A stretch of DNA of 35,538 bases from NCBI GenBank assembly GCA_022496185.1, contig WTXG01000334.1, forward strand, positions 1 through 35,538, written 5' to 3'. Shown piece after piece: positions 29,122-35,538 of this stretch. The notes beneath the pieces were generated by a model. It was not told the origin of the DNA, did no database searches, and was given only the letters and a program-made list of their open reading frames with translations. Source of the stretch: Multifurca ochricompacta. Its lineage: Eukaryota > Basidiomycota > Agaricomycetes > Russulales > Russulaceae. Positions within the stretch are counted from its first letter, which is position 1, and each line of letters starts with the position of its first letter. Made by a program: the position numbers and the translations under genes.

Positions 29122-30257
29122 GTTAGGCATATATAATATATTTTGTTCTACAATCATTGCCACATAGTAACAACAAATATGATCATACTAGCTGTCCCAT
29201 GGAGATGACATTCAAGGAATCTATAGAGATGTGAAAAAACGCGAAAAAAAGCGAATTGATGCATCACCTTCCTAAATAGGAAGGTAGGCTTAACAATGCG
29301 CATGTGTGACTCGAAACATGTCTGTCCTGAGTGTTTAGGAGTCCTTAAGCACAAAGATTTGTAACTATGTCAAAAATATAGAGTGCTATAGTCATGAAGT
29401 CATAGTTTATTGAAGTCATAGGTGTTCCAGATGCACATTTGAGCCATTAGAGCTGCCCTGAATGCGTGCGTTGTGGAACTGGCATGGTGCAGGCTTGTAT
29501 TTAGATACTACAATACTACTAACTATCTCACCTTGTTAGATGCTTTCAATAGAGTGATAGCAACTACTTTATTATAGAAGCTATATACATTTGATGTGCT
29601 ATATCAGCTATTAAATTAAATGAGCGGATGATGTGATTTGATCTGAGATGTACTAATTAAATTATGCCGGACCGATTCTGGCATCTCTGTACTGATGACG
29701 CGCGTGCGTGCATTCTTAAGCCTACCTTCCTAGATAGGAAGGTAATGCACGGTCCGATCGGCGCGCCCCGCATTTTGTGTTTTTTTCGCATTTTTTCACA
29801 TTTTTTTGCGTTTGCATAGATAACACAACTGATTCTTGTCTCATTTAAGATCGGACACATGATCTGACTTGAAATTTTGTAGGATACTAGTTATATGAAT
29901 ATTATTTCTGTATAAGCAATTTTGAATGCATCTGATTGCCTCAAGTCTTAAAAATGCAAAAATGAATCAATATCCACATTCTGTGCAGTTTTCAACAGGC
30001 TTCTTTCATGTTATCTACATTATATGACAGCATTATATTACAGCAAAGGCATTATGAATAAAATGACATAAAAAGACTGGTTAAGACCGGTTAAGACTGT
30101 GTTTTTATCAGTCTTTTGGGATGCTTGAAGATGTAAGACTGGTTAACTACATGAAGTGAAAATGCCTTAACCGGGACCATTTTTTGGTCTTTTTTTGGTT
30201 CAGTCCGGTTCGGTCCCGGTCTTTTTTTGGTTAAGTTAACTGAACCTTTAAACCCTA
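29122..30257 (+). repeat. hAT right end: 3' non-coding region and subterminal repeats
   Basis: No gene. Two inverted copies of a roughly 80-bp segment, 29231-29310 and 29690-29790, each centred on a hairpin: ACCTTCCTAAATAGGAAGGT (29266-29285) and ACCTTCCTAGATAGGAAGGT (29724-29743). 29780-30000 is the inverted partner of the left subterminal region. 30070-30250 has GACTGGTTAAGACCGGTT-type words and CCGGTTCGGTCCCGG. Ends CCTTTAAACCCTA. Confidence 0.75.
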
Positions 30258-30265
30258 CGTGTGGC

Positions 30266-30623
30266 TGATGTTCCCTTCCCTCTTCAAATCAAGAATGTGG
30301 GCAATTCGAGACCTTTTGTTCTGGATGGTCATGGCCTGGTTACTCAAGAAATAGTGAAGCTCCACACACGTCCACCATTGGTCGGCATCGCTGCGATTCT
30401 CGTTCAAGGACGGAGGAGGAATGCCTTCCCTCCTTCCTCTCATTATTTGTGGCTGTTGTGCTAGGATTGGTGCTGGTGGAGGCTGCGGCTTTTCTTGGTC
30501 TTCTGGTGGATCCTGTGGTGGTCCGAAGTGGTTCCCGCATGACGCCAGCCGGATTCGCGTTGGCTGCATCGTTAGTGTCACGGTGGTCATTGTCATGCCG
30601 CATTCAGGAAACGTTCCGAACAA
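30266..30623 (-). pseudogene. Element H gag remnant
   Basis: Minus strand. Pro/Arg-rich linker (GPPQDPPEDQEKPQPPPAPI), then REGIPPPSLNENRSDADQWW, CVELHYFLSNQAM, and KRSRIAHILDLKREGNIS at the hAT junction. The pattern of a target peptide, a Trp-Trp/Phe helix and a following Arg-rich helix fits the start of a retrotransposon gag core. On the far side of the hAT element the sequence is already integrase, so most of gag and pol is missing. Confidence 0.6.
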
Positions 30624-31722
30624 CGATTGATCTATTCGAGTGGGGAGTTGTGGAATCGGTCTCTAGGTGAGTTTAGTTCTGTTCCTTTCTGGGCAATTCT
30701 AATCACTTTGAGTTGTCTTTAGATGTGCAGCGATGTTATCGATGGTGCGGGCTCGGGATGTCAAACCGGGACTTCGGAGTCGCGGTGTCAAGTTTCTTTT
30801 CGATGGATTCAATGGTCTGTTCGTGAAGCAAGGTTGCTTCAAGTCGGGATTCAAGGATTCTGGGGTTCACAGGTCCGTTACTCTGGACGCTGTCGGTCGG
30901 GGATCGCTGGCGAGCGATGTAAGGCGGTTTCGGTTTTCAGGTGGTATGTCTTCAGTTTCTGGTTGGGGAGTCCTCTTGCAAGAACTGTAAGTCGGTTGTG
31001 GAATTCGATTGGAGCGTTATCAAGCTCCAAGGTTGGGTTTGGTGTCAAAGCAAGGGATGCGTCGTCGTCGCCTTGCGGGTTCGGTGAGTCGTTTCTTTTC
31101 TCAGGTTCTGACTCTTCTATCAGGTTTTGATGTCGAGGTCGGTCTTCAAGAGACATGTTCTTTCAAGGTCAGGGTTCGGGGTTCTTGCGCGGTCGTCGCG
31201 ACTTTCTGGGTTTTGTACAAGGGACGACTCGTTGTCACCTTGCAGTTCTGGTCCGGCAATCAGGATCACTGGCATCCGGGGTCCATTCGGTGGTCTACCT
31301 CGACCACAATCAAGCCGCGGTCAGTACCTCGACCACAGCAAATCAATAAACGATCAAACGTGATCGTGTCAAACTATCAAGGTCGCAACCAAGACAGAAT
31401 CTGGCAGTCAAGATCAAGACGATGATCAAGACAGATCGAAGGAGTCAAGCCGCGGTCACTACGTTGACCACGACGGATCAAGGAGTCAAGCCGCGGTCAG
31501 TATGTCGACCATGACAAAGCAAGGAATCGAAGCCGCGGTCAGTATGTCGACCGCGACGAATCAAGGGGATCAATATGGATTGGAGTCAAGTTATCAAGGT
31601 CAAGACGATGACCAGGATAAATCAGGTCACCAGGATCAAGATGGATCAAGTTCCAGTGTCGGGGTGAGGGACGCGTCGTCGTCGCCTCACGCGTTCGGTA
31701 AGTTCGTTCGTTGGTTTCGGTT
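30624..31722 (-). other. Element H leader and degenerate gag N-terminus, with 41-bp repeats
   Basis: Minus strand. Scattered open pieces (LESRLEATLLHEQTIESIEK near 30855; GDDDASLALTPNPTLELDNA near 31060) suggest a decayed gag N-terminus with a helical segment. No continuous frame. Three tandem 41-bp units start at 31445, 31486 and 31527 (core TCAAGCCGCGGTCAGTATGT), with a related single unit near 31310. Confidence 0.5.
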
Positions 31723-31733
31723 AAGTCTGTTCT
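31723..31733 (-). other. Element H primer-binding site (self-priming type)
   Basis: On the minus strand AGAACAGACTT, two bases (TT) after the 5' LTR end. Its reverse complement AAGTCTGTTCT lies in the LTR at 32016-32006; pairing extends to 12 bp with one more A-T. The word is unrelated to that of elements A-E. Confidence 0.72.
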
Positions 31734-31735
31734 AA

Positions 31736-32237
31736 TGTCACAGTTAGGTGCGGAACTGTGTCAGGGTCGGACGGGAGCAAGTCTTCCAAGGCAAGGTTCA
31801 AAGTTACAATAGAGTCAAGATCTAGTCAAGCCCATGATGAAGTCAGAGGGCACGCGCGTGAGATTCGAGGTCGACGGCAGAGACTCTAAGTCCTGCAACA
31901 AGTTCAAGATGATGAAGGCTCTCCAAGTCACATCTTGGAGAGTTCAAGTGGGGCTCTAACTGAGAGGATTCAATGAAGTCCGAAGCACCTTTGATTGAAC
32001 ACAAGAGAACAGACTTAGTCTGTCTCTCTACTCTAGTAGGTCTTTAAATACATGTAGAACTAGCTATGTCATAGTAAATAGAAGGTTCTAGGACTATGAC
32101 ATAGTATCTAAATAGTTGTGCAGTAGAATGAGCTAGAACTAAGGAGAATTAGGAGGGGTTAGGCCCTCAGTAAGCCAAAACACCAGTGAAACACAATGTC
32201 AAGTCATTAGTAATGTCGCAGGGAGAATTCTGTCACA
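31736..32237 (-). repeat. Element H 5' LTR (502 bp)
   Basis: Minus strand, runs from TGTGACAGAATTC to CCTAACTGTGACA. TATTTAAAG begins at 32050, primer word at 32016 (34 nt step). Very similar to the 3' LTR at 19268-19769, and both are 502 bp. Confidence 0.95.
32006..32050 (-). promoter_or_regulatory. Element H LTR core promoter and self-primer
   Basis: TATTTAAAG starting at 32050 and AAGTCTGTTCT at 32016-32006 on the minus strand. The spacing equals that in the A-E LTRs although the sequences differ, which supports 32016 as the transcript start. Confidence 0.65.
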
Positions 32238-32242
32238 TCATG

Positions 32243-32344
32243 ACTAAGCTGGCGATGTCCTTGTGGACTCTGCACGGCTACTGTCACTGCTTGTGTGTCC
32301 CCCACATCTTGCCGTCTGTTTGGTATGCTGGGTAGGTCATAACA
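32243..32344. repeat. Solo LTR of family G, right part
   Basis: Continues the LTR that starts at 18767: collinear with 6213-6314 of the intact solo copy (ACTAAGC, GGCGATGTCCTTGTGGAC, TGCTGGGTAGGTC), ending ATAACA. Followed by CTGGT, the decayed partner of CCGGT at 18762. Element C pol resumes directly after it. Confidence 0.92.
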
Positions 32345-32349
32345 CTGGT

Positions 32350-33639
32350 GGCGACAACATTAAGAGGGGGGTGATCCATTTTCACCATGACCTCCCTTCC
32401 GCTGGCCACCCCGGTATTGCAAACACATATGCTCTGGCCAAACGAGATTACTGGTGGCCAAACATGAAGAAGGATGTGGAGAACTACATGAAAGGCTGCA
32501 TGGACTGCCAAGCCAATAAAGTAAACACACACCCACACCCACCGGCACTATCTCCAATCACGCCAACAACCTCACTACTGTTCCAGACCATTGCCATGGA
32601 CTTCATTGTCAAACTTCCCACCTCCAGGGGCTTTGACTCCATTTTAACCATCACTGACCATGACTGCTCCAAGGCAGCATTATTCATACCCTGCAATGAA
32701 TCCATTACAGCAGAAGGAGTTGCCAAACTCTACCTCAATCACGTCTACCGGCACTATGGTCTCCCAGAAAAAGTCATTTCTGACTGCGACCCCCGATTTA
32801 CCTCTACATTCACTAGAGCACTTTGCAAGGTGTTAGATGTAACACAGAACATCTCTACGGTGTATCACCCACAGATGGATGGGCAGTCAGAAAGGACGAA
32901 CCAGTGGCTGGAACAATATCTTCAATTCTGGTGTAATGGACAACAGGATGATTGGGCCAACTGGCTAGTGACTGTGGAGTTCGCGCATAACTCATGGCCC
33001 AATGGCTCTACAAAAACCTCCCCATTCTCTCTTATCATGGGATGGATGCTGCGAACCACATGGACCAACAAACCCACGAATGTCCCATCAGCCGCACAGT
33101 GTATCAGCCAATGGGAAGAGATCAGGCAATCGGCCAATGAAAACCTGTTGAAGGCGCAAAAGACCCTGTCAGAAAAGCCCTCGAAATTCACACCTTATCA
33201 GACCAATGACCTGGTCTGGTTAGAAGGGAAGAACATTCATATGTCACACCCAATGGCCAAACTAGCACCCCAATGGCATGGACCCTTCAAGATAACAAGG
33301 AAGCTGTCAGACGTGTCATATGAGCTTGAGCTTCCATCCACATGGAGAATCCACCCAGTCTTCCATGCCCGTCTTCTCATGCCTTACAAAGAAACGACCC
33401 TGCATGGGGAAAACTTCCCACGACCCCCACTGGACCTTATCAATGGAGAAGCGGAATGGGAGGTGGAGCAGATTCTAGACTCCATATGTAAAGGCCAAGG
33501 GCACAAGCTGCATTACCTTATCAAGTGGAAGGGATTCCCAGACTCTGACAACTCGTGGGAGCCAGCCAGGAATATCTTTGCCCCGGTCCTTATCTTGGAG
33601 TTCCACACCCGACACCCAGAAGCGCCCAAAGACAGTTAA
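32350..33639 (+). CDS. Element C integrase and chromodomain (3' part of pol), open frame
   Basis: Continues pol from 18766 after removal of the G LTR. Zinc-binding HHCC (HFHHDLPSAGHPG, then GCMDCQANK); catalytic core with D at 32599-32601 (AMDFIVKLP), D at 32782-32784 (ISDCDPRF) and E at 32890-32892 (GQSERTNQW); C-terminal domain (VWLEGKNIHMSHP, YELELPSTWRIHPVFHARL); chromodomain (EAEWEVEQILDS, HYLIKWKGFPDSDNSWEPA). Stop TAA at 33637-33639. No frameshift or internal stop, unlike the upstream part of the same gene. Some missense changes fit CpG decay (SDCD for SDRD; HPQMDG for HPQTDG). As part of a polyprotein it is no longer expressed, being cut off from gag and RT by 13.6 kb. Confidence 0.9.
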   Translation, partial: GDNIKRGVIHFHHDLPSAGHPGIANTYALAKRDYWWPNMKKDVENYMKGCMDCQANKVNTHPHPPALSPITPTTSLLFQTIAMDFIVKLPTSRGFDSILTITDHDCSKAALFIPCNESITAEGVAKLYLNHVYRHYGLPEKVISDCDPRFTSTFTRALCKVLDVTQNISTVYHPQMDGQSERTNQWLEQYLQFWCNGQQDDWANWLVTVEFAHNSWPNGSTKTSPFSLIMGWMLRTTWTNKPTNVPSAAQCISQWEEIRQSANENLLKAQKTLSEKPSKFTPYQTNDLVWLEGKNIHMSHPMAKLAPQWHGPFKITRKLSDVSYELELPSTWRIHPVFHARLLMPYKETTLHGENFPRPPLDLINGEAEWEVEQILDSICKGQGHKLHYLIKWKGFPDSDNSWEPARNIFAPVLILEFHTRHPEAPKDS

Positions 33640-33717
33640 AAGCAGACCACCTCAGACTGCAAATGAGTTCCCCAGTACATGCTCTCTCAGCAACGTCCTA
33701 ACACCATCCAATCCATT

Positions 33718-34917
33718 ATGTCTTTTATCGCTGCCAACGCTGCTGTCAATGCCTTCACCACCACCACTGTAGGGGTCGAGAACTTCCCTTCTGCTCATCC
33801 CTCTATGTGTCCCTCCTCCCCTATTGACTATGAAGCTGCTGAGGCCTGGGTCAAGAACCAGTCCCCAAACCCGAACAATGACTTTGAACACAGCAAAGAG
33901 CCACACCTGAATGACCTATTAGGTATGGAGTTGGATGATGAGGTGCCAGAGTTCCCATTTTTCGCCAACAACCCCAATTCCTCGACCTACTTCCCCCTCG
34001 AAATCACCATGGCTGATGGGACTGTCGCCATTGCCAAATATATATTCTACACCAATGGAGGAATGGATGTAGCTGGATGTATGAAGAAAGATGGCCCTGT
34101 CTATGGAGCCCCGGTCTATTTAGAAGAAAGGTATACAGGACACCTTCATCACACGATGACTGATGAGCAGCTTGGGCACCTGGCTGCCGAGGACTCTTGC
34201 GCCTTTGCAATCGACAAGGTGCTGAATGATATGCACCTTCTGCATCTCAAAGCCGAGGTGATGAGACTGCAGAAGAATCTGACATTGCGCACGACGCTCA
34301 ATAAACAATACAAGGAGCACACAAAGATGATGGCAAGGCTTTCTAACAGGATGTTCCAAGTCAAACAGGAGTTAGTAGAGATCAGAAAAAGGCTGGAGAT
34401 AGGAGATGCATACCAGACCATCGCTGAATGGTACGCCGACACATATGCACGACCCCTTCCCCCACGATCATTAGGGGCCACCCTGAGGCTGATACCAAAC
34501 CGGTTCAAAATGCCACGTATGCACAAGAACCCTTGCGGAGAGACATGTTGGCAATGCGACAGTAAGTACCACATTAGCTGGAACTGTCCCCTCAATCGCA
34601 AGTGGTGCCGGCACTGTCGCAGCAACCTCCACTGGAGCCAGTTTTGTATCTTCTGCCATGTGGGAGTCGCCCCAACGATCATCAATCCGTTGGGGTGGTG
34701 TGGCAAGTGCCTCCGCCACAACTCCAGACACTGCGAGCTGGACTGTCCGATCCACGATCTGTGCCGCCTATGTGGCCAGCGTGGCCCATATGGGTTCCTC
34801 TGCACCCACCAATGTCTGCAGGACTCAGACAAGGAGAATTACATGTTGGATGATCGTAATGTAGCCGACGATTACCTGGACTTAGTGCAGGATGATGATG
34901 GTACGAGTCGTTTCTAG
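33718..34917 (+). CDS. Element C ORF3, complete: coiled-coil protein with four zinc knuckles
   Basis: 399 residues from the conserved ATG at 33718 (MSFIAANAAVNAF); the open frame reaches back to 33679 but the A and B copies start at the equivalent of 33718. Order: low-complexity Ser/Thr/Pro N-terminus (about 1-40); acidic stretch (about 50-75); conserved block YFPLEITMADGT, AKYIFYTNGGMDVAGC, DGPVYGAPVYLEE (about 90-135); coiled-coil-like helix (about 165-240); RPLPPRS; zinc knuckles CWQCDSKYHISWNC, CRHCRSNLHWSQFC, CGKCLRHNSRHCELDC and CRLC...THQC (about 280-375); acidic tail DDRNVADDYLDLVQDDDG. TAG at 34915. It starts 78 nt after the pol stop. No signal peptide or membrane segment. Role unknown; a second nucleic-acid-binding particle protein or chaperone is a guess from the knuckles. 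Confidence 0.85.
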   Translation: MSFIAANAAVNAFTTTTVGVENFPSAHPSMCPSSPIDYEAAEAWVKNQSPNPNNDFEHSKEPHLNDLLGMELDDEVPEFPFFANNPNSSTYFPLEITMADGTVAIAKYIFYTNGGMDVAGCMKKDGPVYGAPVYLEERYTGHLHHTMTDEQLGHLAAEDSCAFAIDKVLNDMHLLHLKAEVMRLQKNLTLRTTLNKQYKEHTKMMARLSNRMFQVKQELVEIRKRLEIGDAYQTIAEWYADTYARPLPPRSLGATLRLIPNRFKMPRMHKNPCGETCWQCDSKYHISWNCPLNRKWCRHCRSNLHWSQFCIFCHVGVAPTIINPLGWCGKCLRHNSRHCELDCPIHDLCRLCGQRGPYGFLCTHQCLQDSDKENYMLDDRNVADDYLDLVQDDDGTSRF

Positions 34918-34930
34918 CCAGGTCTGCTAG

Positions 34931-34948
34931 AACCAGAAGAGGGGGTGA
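34931..34948 (+). other. Element C polypurine tract
   Basis: AACCAGAAGAGGGGGTGA immediately before the 3' LTR; the same tract precedes the A and E LTRs. It would prime plus-strand DNA synthesis. It lies only about 15-30 nt after the ORF3 stop. Confidence 0.85.
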
Positions 34949-35538
34949 TGTTACAATCCCTGCCGAGCAACCCCATTTTCTTCCACCTCCCCAACAGTGA
35001 CCCGTCTTTACCACCCACTCTGCACTTCATGATCACATCTCCATCCTGGGACCCATCATGTGCCTTACTCCCATCCCTGTGACTTGCTTTGGACTTGTTG
35101 ACGCACTGTATACCTATGTTTGATCCCTTATCTCTTATCTCACTATCTCTTTATCTTTACGTTCGGACACTTACTTAATACCCTATCAGAAGCCCGACTT
35201 TATGCCGTCCGCTTCCGTATATTTGGGCCCACCTGACTCCAGTTCCTTATCTTATAGACGCCCGTTCGATTACATATATAAGTCCGCTGTAGCTACATTG
35301 TAGACCTCAGACTCAACTTATTGAATACATTGGTGTTTGTCTTCTGGACTTCCCCTTGAAACCTTTGACTCGACCATCTCAGTGCTTTTGGCACTTTCTG
35401 CTCAACATTGTCACTAGGGAACAGCCCCTTTGACTTTGACTCATCCATTCGAACTCCAAGAGGTCTTATTGACCTCTTATCTGAACGAACATACAAAGCT
35501 GTCACACAAGTTGTGTGGAACGTCTCACACTGGACATA
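34949..35538 (+). repeat. Element C 3' LTR (cut by the window end)
   Basis: Starts TGTTACAATCCC. TATATAA at 35275-35281; primer word at 35309-35319 reads AGACTCAACTT, with the central CG of the 5' LTR copy changed to CA; 34-nt step kept. About 3 bp (ACA) of the LTR should lie beyond the window. Confidence 0.93.

Larger units (their letters stand above)
21476..30257 (+). mobile_element. hAT-superfamily DNA transposon (8.8 kb) with extra internal sequence
   Basis: Ends are TAGGGTTTAAAGG and its complement, flanked by the perfect 8-bp duplication CGTGTGGC (21468-21475 and 30258-30265), the length typical of hAT. Long imperfect subterminal inverted similarity links about 21700-21920 with 29780-30000 (for example GACTTGAGG and CAGATCATGTGTCC on both sides). 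It contains a transposase pseudogene (25894-29121) plus about 3.9 kb of other sequence on its left side: a tandem array, an unassigned region and a Tc1 fold-back. It is inserted between the gag and integrase remnants of element H. Confidence 0.9.
19268..32237 (-). mobile_element. Element H: internally deleted Ty3/gypsy element with both 502-bp LTRs
   Basis: LTRs at 19268-19769 and 31736-32237, flanked by TCATG on both sides (19263-19267, 32238-32242). Minus-strand orientation is shown by the purine tract AGAAGGGGTAA before the left (3') LTR and the self-priming site next to the right (5') LTR. Internal parts in minus order: leader, gag remnant (30623-30266), integrase C-terminus with chromodomain (21467-21000), ORF3-like region (20875-19770). 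The hAT element lies exactly between gag and integrase remnants. Protease, RT, RNase H and the integrase core are missing, so H needed help to move or was deleted after insertion. Confidence 0.88.
13969..35538 (+). mobile_element. Element C: Ty3/gypsy element with both LTRs, split by nested insertions
   Basis: Plus strand. 5' LTR 13969-14554, gag, pol, ORF3 and 3' LTR from 34949. Without the insertions (16689-17184 and 18767-32344) it is about 7.5 kb. The two LTRs are clearly one pair: the same subfamily-specific start (TGTTACAATCCCTGCC) and near-identical length. The reading resumes exactly across both insertions (QR|HWKVFS and VVTG|GDNIKRG). The 3' LTR is cut about 3 bp short of its expected end. 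Left flank TCATT should reappear just beyond the window. Confidence 0.93.

Noticed and set aside
30721..31425. Plus-strand open frames 30723-31425 as a gene
   Set aside because: They lie antisense to the leader/gag part of element H, overlap each other in several frames, and show no domain.
33679..34917. ORF3 as an env gene
   Set aside because: It has the position of env, but there is no signal peptide, membrane segment or cleavage-site pattern; it has zinc knuckles and a coiled coil instead.
1..35538. tRNA, rRNA, CRISPR arrays or bacterial-type operons
   Set aside because: None was seen. Spliceosomal-type introns and eukaryotic transposons exclude a prokaryotic source, and the regular repeats are the transposon-internal array.

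Overview
The window holds no recognisable ordinary host gene. It is a deep nest of transposable elements from a fungal genome. A basidiomycete, probably Agaricomycotina, is suggested by the 48-57 nt GT-AG introns in the hAT transposase, the chromodomain-bearing Ty3/gypsy elements with self-priming leaders, and C-to-T decay at CpG sites. The genus cannot be told from the sequence. I use working names: A, B, C, D, E, F and H for Ty3/gypsy elements, G for an LTR family seen only as solo LTRs, then a hAT element and a Tc1 fold-back.

Left half (1-13968). The 3' part of element A (+, 1-3531) sits in the post-pol ORF of element B (-, 3532-10127). B also carries a solo G LTR (5711-6314). B sits in the gag of element D (-, 10128-12168). 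D sits in the post-pol ORF of element E (+, 12169-13525). E sits in a small piece of an older element F (-, 13526-13968).

Right half (13969-35538). Element C (+) is also inserted in F and has both LTRs (13969-14554, and 34949 to the window end). It is split by a solo H LTR (16689-17184) and a solo G LTR (18767-32344). The G LTR is split by a full-length but internally deleted element H (-, 19268-32237). H is split by an 8.8 kb hAT element (21476-30257, 8-bp target duplication). The hAT element contains a 59/84-bp composite tandem array, a palindromic Tc1-like fold-back (24175-25796) and a 13-exon transposase pseudogene.

Gene order in the A-E type elements is LTR, primer site, gag (one CCHC knuckle), pol (protease, RT, RNase H, integrase, chromodomain), an extra ORF (here ORF3), polypurine tract, LTR. 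ORF3 lies where env lies in retroviruses. It encodes a soluble-looking protein with a conserved central block, a coiled coil, four zinc knuckles and an acidic tail. A very diverged relative seems to lie after the chromodomain of the unrelated element H.

Three things stand out. First, ORF3 itself. Second, a Tf1-type self-priming arrangement with a constant 34-nt step from the TATA box to the primer sequence in eight LTRs with different primer words. Third, decay in which the in-frame stops read in the long open stretches of pol and gag and in the hAT gene are TGA, mostly where CGA is expected.
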